From Competibacter sp963695105 (GTDB lineage Bacteria > Pseudomonadota > Gammaproteobacteria > Competibacterales > Competibacteraceae), in contig CAVOGC010000055.1 of NCBI GenBank assembly GCA_963695105.1, positions 1 to 64,000 on the forward strand: DNA of 64,000 nucleotides, in the 5' to 3' direction. The position numbers and the translations under genes are program-made. Shown in pieces: positions 6,642 through 18,900 of the stretch (within the stretch, counting starts at the first letter, position 1; the number at the start of each line of letters is the position of its first letter). The notes under the pieces were generated by a model. It saw only the letters and a program-made list of their open reading frames with translations. It did no database searches and was not told the DNA's origin.

Positions 6642-8741
6642 TCAGGAGGCTTTCTTAATCACCGTCTCCGCGATATTGGCGGGGGCTTCGTTGTACTTGG
6701 CAAATTCCATGGAATAGGTCGCGCGGCCCTGGGTGGCCGAGCGCAGGTCGGTGGCATAGCCGAACATTTCGGCCAGCGGCACCTCGGCGCGGATGACCTT
6801 GCCCGACGGCGAGTCGTCCATCCCCTGGAGGATGCCGCGGCGGCGGTTGAGATCGCCCATCACGTCGCCCATGTAGTCTTCGGGGGTGACCACCTCGACC
6901 TTCATGATCGGTTCCAGCAACACCGCTCCGGCCTTGAGGGCGCCATCCTTGAATCCCATCGAACCGGCGATCTTGAAGGCCATTTCGCTGGAATCGACCT
7001 CGTGGTAGGAACCGTCGAAGATGGTTACCTTGACATCCACCACTGGATAGCCGGCCAGCACGCCCTTCTCCATCTGCTCCTGCACACCCTTATCCACCGC
7101 CGGGACGTATTCGCGGGGCACCACGCCACCAACGATGGCGTTGACGAACTCGTAGCCGTCACCGGGCGCGCGCGGTTCCAGTCGCAGCCAGACATGACCG
7201 TACTGGCCACGCCCGCCGGACTGGCGCACGAACTTGCCTTCCTGTTCCACCGTCTTGCGGATGGTTTCGCGGTAAGCGACGCGCGGCTTGCCGACGTTGG
7301 CGTCCACCTTGAACTCGCGCTTGAGGCGATCGACGATGATCTCCAGGTGCAATTCGCCCATGCCGGAAATGATGGTCTGCCCCGACTCGGGGTCGGTATG
7401 AACCCGGAATGAGGGGTCTTCCTGCGCCAGCTTGCTCAGGGCGATGCCCATCTTTTCCTGGTCGGCCTTGGTCTTGGGCTCGACCGCCACCGCGATCACC
7501 GGCTCGGGAAACTCCATCCGCTCCAAGGTGATGACTTGGTCGGCGTTGCACAGGGTATCGCCGGTGCTCACGTCCTTCAGACCGACGCAGGCGGCAATGT
7601 CGCCGGCGCGGATTTCCTTGATTTCTTCACGGCTGTTGGCGTGCATCTGCACCAGGCGACCGATGCGTTCGCGCCGGCTCTTGATCGGGTTGTAAACCGA
7701 GTCGCCGGAATTGACCACGCCAGAGTAGCAGCGGATGAAGGTCAGGGTGCCAACGAAGGGATCGGTGGCGATTTTGAAGGCCAGCGCCGCGAACGGAGCA
7801 CTGTCGTCGGCCTGCCGTGCACCCTCGCTTTCGGCGGCATCGTCCAGCACGCCCTTGACCGGCGGCTTGTCGATCGGCGACGGCAGGTAACGCACCGCCG
7901 CGTCCAGCATCGCCTGCACGCCCTTGTTCTTGAATGCCGACCCGCACAAGGCTGGCACGATCTCGCCCTTGATGGTGCGGGCGCGCAACCCGGCGTGGAT
8001 TTCGTCTTCGCTCAGCGGCTCGCCTTCCAGGTATTTCTCCATCAACTCGTCGGAGGATTCGGCGGCGGCCTCGACCATTTTCTCGCGCCAAGCTTCGCAG
8101 TCGGCTTGCAACTCGCTGGGAATGGCGCCGTACTCGAACTTCATGCCGAGGCTGTCCTCATCCCACCAGATCGCCTGCATCTTGACCAGATCGACCACGC
8201 CCTTGAATTTATCCTCGGCGCCGATCGGGAGTTGCAGCGGCACCGGATAGGCGCCGAGGCGATCCTGGACCTGTTGCACCACCCGCAGGAAATCGGCGCC
8301 GGCGCGGTCCATCTTGTTGACGAACGCCAGTCGCGGCACTCCGTACTTATTGGCCTGCCGCCAAACGGTTTCGGATTGCGGCTCCACCCCGCCCACCGCG
8401 CAGAACACCGCGCAGGCGCCGTCCAGCACCCGCAGCGAGCGCTCGACCTCAATGGTGAAATCGACGTGGCCGGGCGTATCGATAATATTGACGCGATGCT
8501 CTTCGAACTGGCCGGCCATGCCATGCCAGAAGCAGGTGGTCGCGGCGGAGGTAATGGTGATGCCACGCTCCTGCTCCTGCACCATCCAGTCCATGGTGGC
8601 GGCGCCATCGTGCACCTCGCCCAACTTGTGGGAGACGCCTGTGTAGAACAGGATGCGCTCGGTCACGGTCGTCTTGCCGGCATCAATATGGGCCATGACG
8701 CCGAGGTTGCGATAGCGCTCGATGGGGGTTTTGCGGGCCAC
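6642..8741 (-). CDS. fusA: Elongation factor G
   Basis: EF-G has 699 residues and catalyses GTP-driven translocation, and ribosome recycling together with RRF. The G domain shows AHIDAGKTT, DTPGHVDF and NKMDR, with five-domain architecture and the expected length. The domain IV segment GGRGQYGHVWLRLEP and domain V segment EPIMKVEVVTPEDYMGDV are intact. It lies 17 nt after rpsG and 44 nt before tuf, the standard str order. Confidence 0.99.
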   Translation of the reverse strand: MARKTPIERYRNLGVMAHIDAGKTTVTERILFYTGVSHKLGEVHDGAATMDWMVQEQERGITITSAATTCFWHGMAGQFEEHRVNIIDTPGHVDFTIEVERSLRVLDGACAVFCAVGGVEPQSETVWRQANKYGVPRLAFVNKMDRAGADFLRVVQQVQDRLGAYPVPLQLPIGAEDKFKGVVDLVKMQAIWWDEDSLGMKFEYGAIPSELQADCEAWREKMVEAAAESSDELMEKYLEGEPLSEDEIHAGLRARTIKGEIVPALCGSAFKNKGVQAMLDAAVRYLPSPIDKPPVKGVLDDAAESEGARQADDSAPFAALAFKIATDPFVGTLTFIRCYSGVVNSGDSVYNPIKSRRERIGRLVQMHANSREEIKEIRAGDIAACVGLKDVSTGDTLCNADQVITLERMEFPEPVIAVAVEPKTKADQEKMGIALSKLAQEDPSFRVHTDPESGQTIISGMGELHLEIIVDRLKREFKVDANVGKPRVAYRETIRKTVEQEGKFVRQSGGRGQYGHVWLRLEPRAPGDGYEFVNAIVGGVVPREYVPAVDKGVQEQMEKGVLAGYPVVDVKVTIFDGSYHEVDSSEMAFKIAGSMGFKDGALKAGAVLLEPIMKVEVVTPEDYMGDVMGDLNRRRGILQGMDDSPSGKVIRAEVPLAEMFGYATDLRSATQGRATYSMEFAKYNEAPANIAETVIKKAS

Positions 8742-8758
8742 AACTCAATCCTCGCGAC

Positions 8759-9229
8759 TTACCAGCGATAATGGGCGAAAGCCTTGTTGGCTTCCGCCAT
8801 GCGGTGTACGTCCTCCCGCTTCTTGACGGCGGTGCCGCGACTGTCGGCGGCGTCCAGCAGCTCGCCGGCCAGGCGGCGGGCCATGGATTTCTCGCCGCGC
8901 TTGCGGGAAGCGTCGATGAGCCAGCGCATGGCCAGGGCGGTCCGCCGCACCGAGCGCACCTCCACTGGAACCTGGTAGGTGGCGCCGCCGACCCGGCGGG
9001 ATTTGACCTCGACCACCGGCCGGACATTGTCCAGCGCCTGCTCCAGCAAGCCCATCGGATCGTCCTTGCCCTTTTCGGCCATGGCATCGAGCGCGCCGTA
9101 GACGATCTTCTCGGCCACGGATTTCTTGCCACGCTCCATCATCATGTTGACGAATTTGGCCAGCATCTCGCTCCCGTGCTTGGGATCGGGGAGAATGACG
9201 CGCTTGGGAACTTCTCTTCTTCTCGGCAT
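8759..9229 (-). CDS. rpsG: 30S ribosomal protein S7
   Basis: S7 has 156 residues and nucleates assembly of the small-subunit head and the E site. It begins MPRRREVPKRVILPDPK and includes KFVNMMMERGKKS and the conserved GGATYQVPVEVR loop. In enterobacteria S7 represses the str operon by binding the rpsL-rpsG intercistronic RNA. The equivalent gap here is 33 nt, too short to judge whether that site is conserved. Confidence 0.98.
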   Translation of the reverse strand: MPRRREVPKRVILPDPKHGSEMLAKFVNMMMERGKKSVAEKIVYGALDAMAEKGKDDPMGLLEQALDNVRPVVEVKSRRVGGATYQVPVEVRSVRRTALAMRWLIDASRKRGEKSMARRLAGELLDAADSRGTAVKKREDVHRMAEANKAFAHYRW

Positions 9230-9262
9230 AACCGCCTCAATCGCAATCTGCTAAAGCGAAAC

Positions 9263-9637
<375 letters not shown>

Positions 9638-9726
9638 TGCCCCCTACTCCAGATAAGGCTTTGAAATTCGATCATTCTAGCGGCGGGCCTGCGTCGATCG
9701 GACACCCAGGCCCACAAAGAGGCGGA

Positions 9727-9755
9727 ACTATAGGCAGGGAGGTCATTTATGTCAA
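9727..9755 (-). promoter_or_regulatory. Sigma-70 promoter of the str/S10 operon
   Basis: On the minus strand a perfect -35 box TTGACA (9755-9750) is followed by a 17-nt spacer and a -10 box TATAGT (9732-9727). Transcription would start near 9720, leaving a leader of about 80 nt before rpsL. No other near-consensus promoter was noticed within the ribosomal operon, so this one probably drives the whole cluster. It lies in the 232-bp region between rpsL and the divergent restriction-methylase gene. Confidence 0.85.
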
Positions 9756-9869
9756 GTTCGGTCATAGCCGCGCTGAACCCGTATTCGTCTAACAACTCAA
9801 CCGCTGACGAAGCGCGAATATGCCACTATCTCTGTATCATTGTTTGACGCCTCCAACGTTTGGAACCCC

Positions 9870-12800
9870 ATGAAATCGCCCGCCGAAACCTACTTCGCCA
9901 CTCTGACCGAGATTCGCGCCACGGGCGGCGGGGTGCGGGAAACCTCTTACTACCCGGCGCTGATCAATCTGCTGAACGCGGTCGGGCAAACCTTGAAGCC
10001 CCGAGTGCTGGCGGTCGCGCAATTGCAAAATACCGGGGCCGGCAACCCCGATGCCGGCCTGTTCGCCGCCAGCCAGTTTCCCAAGGGTGCGGGCGAGCCG
10101 TTGCCGGGCCAGTTGCCGGAACGCGGCGCGGTCGAGGTCAAGAGCGTGGCGGAAGATGGCTGGCTGACCGCCGGCGGCGCGCAGGTGGGCAAATATTGGG
10201 AGAAATACCGGCTGGTGCTGGTCACCAACTACCGGGATTTCCTGCTGGTTGGCGAGGACCGCACTGGCCGGCCGGCAGTGCTGGAAACGTTGCGGCTGGC
10301 CGATTCGACGGAGGATTTCTGGTCCCGGCTGCAACAGCCGCGCGCCTTCGCCCGGACCCACGGCGAACGGCTGCTGGAATTTCTCCAGCGGGCGTTGCTG
10401 TGCGCCGCGCCATTGACCCATCCCCGCGATGTGGCCTGGTTCCTCGCCTCGTATGCCCGCGACGCGCGGACCCGGCTGGCGGACAAACCGGATTTGCCGG
10501 CGCTGGCGACGTTGCGCGCGGCGCTGGAAAACGCGCTGGGCCTGCGTTTCGAGGCCGAGGACGGTGAGCATTTCTTCCGCTCCACGCTGATTCAGACCTT
10601 GTTCTACGGCGTGTTTTCGGCCTGGGTGCTGTGGCATGGAGAACATCCCGAGCGGCGCGATGCCTTCAACTGGAAGCTGGCGAGTTGGACGCTGCGGGTG
10701 CCGATGATCCACGCCCTGTTCGAGCAGTTGTCGCAGCCGTCGCGGTTGTTACCGTTGGGCTTGGCCGAGGTGCTGGATCGAGTCAACGGGGTGTTGAACC
10801 GGGTGGATCGCGCGGCATTCTTCGGCCAGTTCGCGGCCGGCAGCGCGGTACAGTATTTCTACGAACCGTTCCTGCACGCCTTCGACCCGGAACTGCGCAA
10901 GCAACTGGGGGTGTGGTACACGCCGCCGGAGATCGTCCACTACATGGTGGCGCGGGTGGATGCGGTGCTGCGGGAGGAACTGGATATCGCCGACGGGCTG
11001 GCCGATCCGAATGTGCTCGTGCTCGATCCCTGTTGTGGGACCGGCGCGTATTTGACCGAGGTGTTACGGCAGATCAAGGCGCGACTGGACGAACAGGGTT
11101 TGGGCGATGCGGCCGGAGCCAAGCTGAAACAGGCGGCGCTGGCGCGGGTGTTCGGCTTCGAGCTGCTGCCGGCGCCGTATGTGGTGGCGCATTTGCAATT
11201 GGGTTTGTTGCTGCACCAGTGGGGCGCGGCGCTGTATTTGGATGAAGCGACCGGCCAGACGGAACGGCTGGGCGTGTATCTGACCAATGCGCTGACCGGC
11301 TGGCAGCCACCGGACGAGGACGGCAAGAAGCGCATGGCGCAACTGGCGCTCAATTTCCCGGAATTGATGGCCGAGAACAACGCGGCGCGGGCGGTGAAGC
11401 AGGAGCGGCGCATTCTGGTGATTCTGGGCAATCCGCCGTACAACGGCTTCGCCGGGGTGGCGATGGACGAGGAACAGGAATTGACCCGCGCTTACCGCCA
11501 GACCCGCCGCGCGCCGCCCCCGCAAGGTCAGGGTTTGAATGATCTGTACGTGCGGTTTTACCGGATGGCGGAGCGGCACATCGTCGAGCACAGCGGGCGC
11601 GGGGTGATCTGCTTCATCTCGAACTATTCCTGGCTGGACGGGCTGTCGTTCACCGGAATGCGGGAACGTTACCTGGAAAAATTCGACCGAATTTGGATCG
11701 ACAATCTACACGGCGACCGCATTATCTCGGAATACGCGCCGGACGGACGAACCAGCGAAACCGTATTTGCTATGACTGGTAGTTCGTCCGGAATAAAAAT
11801 AGGGACGCAAATTAGCCTGTTAGTCCGCAATCAGTCTGAACAACCGGTTATTCACTACCGGGACATTCAGGACGCTCGCGCTGAAGAGCGCCGAGAGACT
11901 TTATTAGCCAGCCTCGAAAATAATGATCCCAATTCCCTTTACATCGAATTGAAACCCATTGCGGAAATCGGCCTGCCGTTCAAGCCGATGCAGATCAATG
12001 CCGATTATCTATCTTGGCCGCTTTTGCCGGATTTGCTACCGGCTTCCTTCCCCGGAGTAAAAACCAGCCGCGACGATGCCTTGGTGGACATCGACCGCGC
12101 GGCGTTGGAACAGCGGATGCGGCAGTATTTCGATCCGAACGTCAGCGACGAGGAAATGCGCCGGATTGCACCAAGTTTGATGAAAATCACCGCGCGGTTC
12201 GATCCCAAGCAAACACGCGCAACCCTGCAAAAACGCAAATTCCGATCCGAGAATATCGTCCGATACGCCTACCGGCCCCTCGATATTCGTTGGCTTTACT
12301 GGGAACCGGAAACAAAATTGCTTGATGAAAAACGCAGCGAGTATATTCCCCAATGTTTTTCAGGTAATACCACGCTCGATGCTCTCAACAAAAACCAAGA
12401 CGCGATTGGTCAGAACCACAAATCATTCGACCTATTGGCTGCACTTGACTTGATGGACAGAGGCGCCGAGTTGCTTTCCACTTCAGATCAAGCCCTTTCA
12501 TCATCACAGCGAATATCAACCCAACCTCAGCCAAGCCGCCGCCGGATATCTCGCCCGTTTCGACGCCGACGCGCCGGCCCTGTTCCATCACATCGTCGCC
12601 GTGCTGCACGCCCCGGCCTATCGCACCGAAAACGCTGGCGCTTTGAAACAGGACTGGCCGCGCATCCCGCTACCCGCCGTGCAAGGAACGGCTGCTGGCC
12701 TCCGCCGAACTTGGCCAGCAAATCGCCGCCCTGCTCGACACCGAAACCCCGCTACCCGGCGTCACCCAAGGCAAACCGCGCCCGGAACTGGCCAACATCG

Positions 12801-13216
12801 CCCTGCTCACCGTCGCCGACTCCACCCCGCTCGCCCCGGAACACCTCAAACTCACCGCCGGCTGGGGCCACGCCGGCAAGGACGGCGTCACCATGCCCGG
12901 CAAAGGAAAAACCGAAAGCCGCCCGTTCACGGAAGTGGAACAACCCGCTCTGGGTGAGGAAACGCTGGAGGTGTATTTGAACACCGGTTGCTACTGGAAG
13001 AACGTCCCGCGCCCAGTGTGGGAATTCACCCTCGGCGGTTACCAAGTCCTGAAAAAGTGGTTGTCGTACCGGGAATTGGAATTGCTGAATCGGTCGCTAT
13101 CCACCGATGAAGCGCTGGAGTTCAGCGGCATGGCTCGACGCATCGTGGCGCTAGTTTTATTGCGGCCGGCGCTGGATGAAAATTACCGGGCGTGCGTCGA
13201 TGAGTGCGCCAAATAG
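9870..13216 (+). pseudogene. Single-polypeptide restriction-modification enzyme (Type IIG/ISP-like N6-adenine methylase), two frameshifts
   Basis: Such enzymes join a nuclease, an N6-adenine methyltransferase and a target-recognition region in one chain. A PD-(D/E)xK-like nuclease is suggested near residues 60-100 (NPDAGLF, then AVEVKSV). The methylase has motif I LDPCCGTGAYL (about residue 385) and catalytic motif IV ILGNPPYN (about 518). The recognition and C-terminal part ends with the family landmarks TAGWGHAGKDGVTMPG, WEFTLGGYQVLKKWLSYRE and MARRIVAL. Frame 1 runs to about 12471. One extra T there moves it to the next frame (AECFPLQ join), and one extra G at about 12679 moves it again (PLPA-CKERLLASAELG join). 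Without both bases it would be about 1,115 residues. No helicase motifs are seen. ATG at 9870 was chosen over a TTG at 9840. Confidence 0.8.
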
Positions 13217-13241
13217 CCGCACGACTGACGGGAGAATTCAC

Positions 13242-13814
13242 ATGGTCGCCAATCTCGCTCATCGCCTGCTGAGTTTTGAAGAGTACCTCGCCTATGGCGA
13301 CGACACCGATAATCGTTACGAATTAGTCGATGGAGTGCTGGTTGCCATGACACCCCCGCTGATCTCCCACTTCGACATCGCCAAATTCACCGAACATTGC
13401 TTCGATCAGGAAATTCAACGGCTGAATTTACCGTGGCGCTGCTATCGGGAAGCAGGGCTTCGAGTCGGCGTTCGCAAATCCAGAATCATGGATGTTTGCG
13501 TGATCGAAAAGGAATACGTCGATGCTCTGCGCGCTTCGGGGTCAGTGGCCGTATTTGAAAATGCCCCAAAACTGATCGTCGAAATCGTCAGCCCCGAATC
13601 CATCCGCCGGGATTACCGTCACAAACGGTCTGAATACGCCGCCGTGGAAGTACCGGAATACTGGATCGCGGACCCACTTGAAAACAAGGTTTCCGTGCTT
13701 TCGCTGGACGATGGCTTGTACGAAATTCGAGAATTTACTGGCTCGCAACTCATCGTTTCGCGGATTTTCCCGGAACTGGATCTGACCGCGGAACAAATTC
13801 TGGACGCTGAATGA
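13242..13814 (+). CDS. Uma2-family (DUF820) PD-(D/E)xK nuclease-fold protein
   Basis: This 190-residue protein matches the Uma2/DUF820 family, a restriction-endonuclease-like fold of unknown substrate that is abundant in cyanobacteria and some proteobacteria. Typical features are FEEYLAYGDDTDNRYELVDG at the N-terminus, the acidic pair SRIMDVCVIE, the core LIVEIVSPES (active-site glutamate region) and RHKRSEYAAVEVPEYWIADP. The ATG at 13242 follows a GGGAGA ribosome-binding site. It starts 26 nt after the broken restriction-methylase gene and converges on recD with a gap of only 7 nt. A defence or mobile-DNA role is only suggested by the neighbourhood. Confidence 0.85.
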   Translation: MVANLAHRLLSFEEYLAYGDDTDNRYELVDGVLVAMTPPLISHFDIAKFTEHCFDQEIQRLNLPWRCYREAGLRVGVRKSRIMDVCVIEKEYVDALRASGSVAVFENAPKLIVEIVSPESIRRDYRHKRSEYAAVEVPEYWIADPLENKVSVLSLDDGLYEIREFTGSQLIVSRIFPELDLTAEQILDAE

Positions 13815-13821
13815 CGACCGG

Positions 13822-15757
13822 CTATCGACCAACACCAACCCTCGGCTCCACCCACAAGCGATCCCGCAGGCCCGACGAGCGCCGCAACCGCCGCCCGACC
13901 GCCGCCGCGAACACCTCGGGCACGCCGTAAAACATCGCCTCCCGCTTCGCCCGCGTCAAAGCCGTATACACCAACTCGCGGCTCAGCACCGGCGACGGCT
14001 CGTTCGGGGTCACCACCAACACCCGCTCGAACTCCGACCCCTGGCTCTTATGCACCGTCATCGCGTACACGGTCTCGTGCTCCGGCAACCGGGCCGGCGC
14101 GAAACTCCGCAGCGCGCCGTCGTTGCCCAGAAAAAACACCTTCAGCCGCTCCGACGCGTCCGGGTCCGACAGGGTCATCCCAATGTCGCCGTTGAACAAC
14201 CGCAGGTTGTAATCGTTGCGAACCACCATCACCGGCCGGCCCGCGTACCAGGTCGGGCGGGTATCGATCAGTCCCCGGGCGGACAGCACCGCCTCGCACA
14301 GCCGGTTCAGCGCCTCCACTCCAAACGGCCCGCCGCGCAGCGCGACCAACACCCGGAACCGGTTGAACTGCTCGAACACCGCCACCGGCCCGGCCCCTTC
14401 CCGCACCGCCCGCAGATAGGGCGCGAACCCCGCCGCGACCGGCTCCGCCAACCGCTCCGGCAAGCTGGCGGGATCGGCCAGTTCCCGCCAGACAATGTCC
14501 TCGTGCGGCACACCCGCCAGCAAGTCCAGCGCCTCCGCCGGCTTTCCTCTGTTCACCGCTCGCGCCAGCGCGCCGATACCGCTCTCCGCGCCGAAGCGAT
14601 AACTGTGGCGCAGCAGCACGATGGCATCGACCAGCGGCGACGAAGACTCCCGGCCGCGCGGCAACGGCTCGCCGGTCAGCGCCGCCAGCCGCTCCCGGAA
14701 CTCCGGGGAGAATCGTCCGGCCCCGGCGCACAGATCGCCCAGCACCGCCCCCGCTTCCACCGAAGCCAACTGATCCTTGTCGCCCAGCAGAATCAGGCGC
14801 GCCTCCGCCGGCAGGGCCTCCACGGTTTTGGCCAGCAGCGCCAAGCCCACCATCGACACCTCGTCCACCACCAGCACGTCCAGCGGCAGCGGGTTATCGC
14901 GGTTGTGGCGGAAATAGACCGAATCCGGCCGGGCGCCGAGCAGACGGTGCAGGGTGGACGCCTCTTCGGGAATCTGCGCCAGCCGTTCCGCTTCCAGATC
15001 CAGCATCGGCTTGGCGGCGCGGATCGACTCCTGCAAGCGGGCCGCCGCCTTGCCGGTCGGCGCGGCCAGGGCGATGCGCAACGGCCGCTCGCCCGCCTGC
15101 CCGGCCAGCAGCGCCAGGATGCGCAACACCGTGCTGGTCTTGCCGGTGCCGGGTCCACCGGAAATCACGCAGACCTGCTTCAGCGCCGCCACCGCCGCCG
15201 CCACCTTTTGCCAGTCCGGGCCGTTCAGTTGCGGGTGACGCGGAAACAGCCGGTCCAGATCGGCGCGCAACCGCGCCTCGTCCGCGACCGGCGACGCCGC
15301 CTGGGACCGTCACAGCAGATCGTCGGCCAGACACCGTTCGTATTCCCAATAGCGGTACAGATACAGCCGACCGCGCCGGTCGAGCACCAGCGGCTGGCGT
15401 TCCCCCGGACGACCCACCACCGAACTGGCGCGCAAGACACGCCAGCCAGTCGCCGATCGGCGGTGGCGCGAACGGCGGCGGTTCGGCCGGGTCCTCCCCG
15501 GCGCCCCACGACCAGCGCCGCGCCCACTGGCGCAGGTTGATGCAGATATCGCCCTGCCCGCTGGCGTGACTGGCCAGCGCCGCCGCCAGCGCCAGTTCCG
15601 GCGAGCCCCCGTCGGCCAGCCGTTGCATGAAGCGGGCGAAATGCACATCCAGGTCGGTCAACAGGCCCTGCTCGTACAGAGCCGACAGGGCCGAATCCTC
15701 GCCACCGCCCGCGCTTGGAACCGGCAACGCATTCTTTAAACTGGCGTTTTCGCTCAT
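13822..15757 (-). pseudogene. recD: RecD-like exodeoxyribonuclease V alpha subunit, frameshift plus in-frame stop
   Basis: RecD is the 5'-3' helicase subunit of RecBCD. The N-terminus (LDVHFARFMQRL, then LALAAALASHASGQGD) is in one frame to about 15437. After one extra base the gene continues as LRASSVVGRPGERQPLVLD and GRLYLYRYWEYER. A TGA at 15312-15310 then interrupts the same frame, where CGA (Arg) would fit. Beyond it the long helicase part is intact: CVISGGPGTGKTSTVLR (Walker A), LDVLVVDEVSMVG (Walker B), LILLGDKDQLAS and YAMTVHKSQGSEFERVLVV, and LVYTALTRAK. Without the defects it would be about 644 residues. The ATG at 15757 follows AGGA. It could be genuinely inactive, or the two defects may be sequence errors. 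Confidence 0.82.
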
Positions 15758-15906
15758 TGCGGCTATCCTGCTCATATCAAGGCCCAATGATAATTGCCAA
15801 GGCTTCGATCCCGAGAATTTTTCATATCCCAACGCCTCCCCATCGGAGCGCGAGGGAATCCAAGCAGTTATGCTGTCCGGCAAAATTCCCGTTCGCGATA
15901 TCCAAC

Positions 15907-18900
15907 ATGCAACGCCTCGACCCGCTTTACACCCCGCTGGCCGGCTTCAATCTGATCGAAGCCAGCGCCGGCACCGGTAAAACCTACACCATCACCGCGC
16001 TGTACGCGCGCTTGGTGGTCGAGGCCGGAATTCCGGTCAGCCGCATCCTGGTGGTGACCTACACCAACGCCGCCACCAAGGAACTGCGCGACCGCGTCCG
16101 CGCCCGGTTGAGCGCCATCCGCGCCGCCTTCCTGCGCGGCCGCGCCGCCGAGCACGACGAACTCGCCACCCGCCTGCTCGATCTGTTGCCGGACCGGGAA
16201 ATCGCCATCCGCCGGCTGAGCAACGCCGTGCGCGGTTTCGACGAGGCCGCGATCTTCACCATTCACGGCTTCTGCAAGCGGGCACTCGGCGACAACGCCT
16301 TCGAAAGCGGTCTGTCGTTCGAGACCGAATTGATGGCCGACACCGGCGACCTGCTGCAAGAGATCGTCGAGGATTTCTGGCGGCGGGAGTTTTACGCCGG
16401 CTCGCCGCTGGTGGTGCAATATTTCCTGGACGAGCGCTACAGTCCCGACAAGCTGCTCGCTCAGATCGAACGCCACCTGGGCAAACCGTACCTGCGCGTG
16501 ACCACGCCGGGCGGAGAGGCGGACGGCCCGGCGCTCGAACACGCCTTCGTCGCCGCGTTTCAACAGACCCGCGCCCTCTGGCTGCAAGATCGCGCCGAAA
16601 TAGAAGCGTTACTCCTCAAGTCGCCCGGCCTCAACCGGCAGAAATACGGCCTAAAACACATCCCCCGCTGGCTGGCGGCGATGGACGCCTATCTGACGGC
16701 GGAAACCCCCAAGCTCGCCCTGTTCGACAAGTTCGCGCAATTCACCGCCACCAAACTGCAAGCCTCGATCAACAAGGGCAAGACCGCCCCCCAGCATCCG
16801 TTTTTCGACGCCTGCGAAACGCTGAAAACCGCCTGCGAAGCGCTGGTGGATTACTGCCGGCATCAGATTCCCGTCAAGCTGCTGGCCTGGTGCAACACCG
16901 AACTGGCTATCCGCAAACGCCGGCAACAGGTGCAGTCCTACGACGACCTGCTGCTCGACCTGCACGCGGCGCTGCACCATCCCCAGCAGGGCGCCGCGCT
17001 GGTCGAAACCCTGCGCCACCGCTACGCCGCCGCCCTGATCGACGAATTTCAGGACACCGACCCGGTGCAGTACGAGATTTTTCGCCGCATCTACACCAAC
17101 GCCGGCAAGCCGGTGTTTCTGGTCGGCGATCCCAAGCAGGCCATCTACAGCTTTCGCGGCGCGGACATCTTCGCCTACCTGGCCGCCCGCCATGACACAG
17201 CCGACTCCAACCGCCACACCCTCGACGTGAACTGGCGCTCCGACCCGCGCCTGCTGACCGCCCTGAACGCGGTGTTCGGCGCGGTCGGGGAGCAGCCGTT
17301 CCTGTTCGACGGCATCCCCTTCCATTCGGCGATTCCGGCCGAAGGGAAACAGCACGAACCGCTTTGGATTCAGGGACGGCGGGAGCCGCCGCTACAGGTC
17401 TGGCTGCTGGAACCGGATGGCGACAAGCCGGTGGACAAGGGCGGCGCCAGCCGCAAGGCCGCGCGGGCCACCACCGCCGAAATCGCCCGCCTGCTGAATC
17501 TGGGCGCGCGCAATCGGGCCCAGATCGGCGACCGGCCGCTGGCCGGCGGCGACATCGCCGTACTGGTGCGCAGCCACTGGCAGGGGCGCTTGATCCGCAA
17601 CGAATTGCTGCGGTTGGGCGTGCCCAGCGTCCAGCACGCCGATGACAACGTATTCGTCGCCGACGAGGCGCTGCAACTGGAATGGCTGCTGGCGGCGGTG
17701 GCGGAGCCGGGCGACGAGGGCCGGGTGCGGACGGCGCTGGCCTCCGATCTGTTCGGCCTGAGCGGCGAGGACCTGCACCGCTTGCGCGAGGCGGAGCAGG
17801 ACTGGACAGCCTGGCTGGAAAAGTTTCAGGACTACCGGCAGTTGTGGCGCGAGCACGGCTTCATGCGTTTTTTCCGCGCCTGGCTGACCGGCGAGGGTGT
17901 GCCGCAACGGCTGCTGGCCTTCCGCGACGGCGAGCGACGTTTGACCAACCTGCTGCATCTGGCCGAACTGCTGCATGTCGCCGGCCGGACCCATCCCGGC
18001 ATGGCGGGCCTGCTCAAGTGGCTCGGCGACCGCCGCCGCACCCCGGCCAACCGGGACGAGGAACAGCAGTTGCGGCTAGAAAGCGATGAAAACCTGGTGC
18101 GGATCGTAACCATCCACAAGAGCAAGGGCCTGGAATATCCGCTGGTGTTCTGCCCATTCCTGTGGGATGGCCGCCTGCGCGCCGACGGGAAAGGCGGCAC
18201 GGCCCTGCTGTACCACGATCCCAACGACGACAACCACGCCATTCTCGCCGTCGGCGCGGACGAGGAGCATCCCGCCCGCCAGCACGCCCGCCGCGAGGAA
18301 ATGGCCGAGAACCTGCGGCTGTTCTACGTCGCCCTGACCCGCGCCAAACAACGCTGCACCCTGGTCTGGGGCAAGATCAAGGACGCCGAAACCGCGCCGC
18401 CGGCCTGGTTGCTGCACCACCCACCGGTGGTCGGGCCATCCCAGGACCGGCTGGAGGTGACCCGACAGCGCTTTAAAGACCTGACGGCGACGGCGCTGCG
18501 CGGCGATTTGCAAACCGTATTCGCCGCGGCGGGCGAGACGGTCGCCATCGCGCCGCTACCGACGGAATCCGGCCCGCGCTATCAGCCGCCCACGACGACG
18601 GAACCGGAGTTGCACGCGCGCGAGTTTGCCGGACCGCTGCCGGAGTTCTGGCGGATCGGCAGCTTTACCGCGCTGACCGCCGGTCATTCGGTCGAAGCGC
18701 CCGATTACGATATGACCGCCACGATTCCCGAGGTTACGACGGAGACCGCCGTTGCCGCGCCCGGCAAGAGCATCTTCGAATTTCCGCGCGGCGCCCGGGC
18801 CGGCGTCTGCCTGCACACCCTGTTCGAGCGGCTGGATTTCACCCAGGGCGAAGACGAACGCCTGGAAGCGCTGGTTGACCGGACGCTGGAAGGCCACGGG

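Noticed and set aside
15310..15312. Selenocysteine at the recD TGA
   Set aside because: No cysteine or selenocysteine is expected at this place in RecD, no selenocysteine insertion structure is apparent and an upstream frameshift already breaks the gene.
14050..15540. Long plus-strand reading frame opposite recD
   Set aside because: Arg/Gln/His-rich shadow of recD with no domain features.
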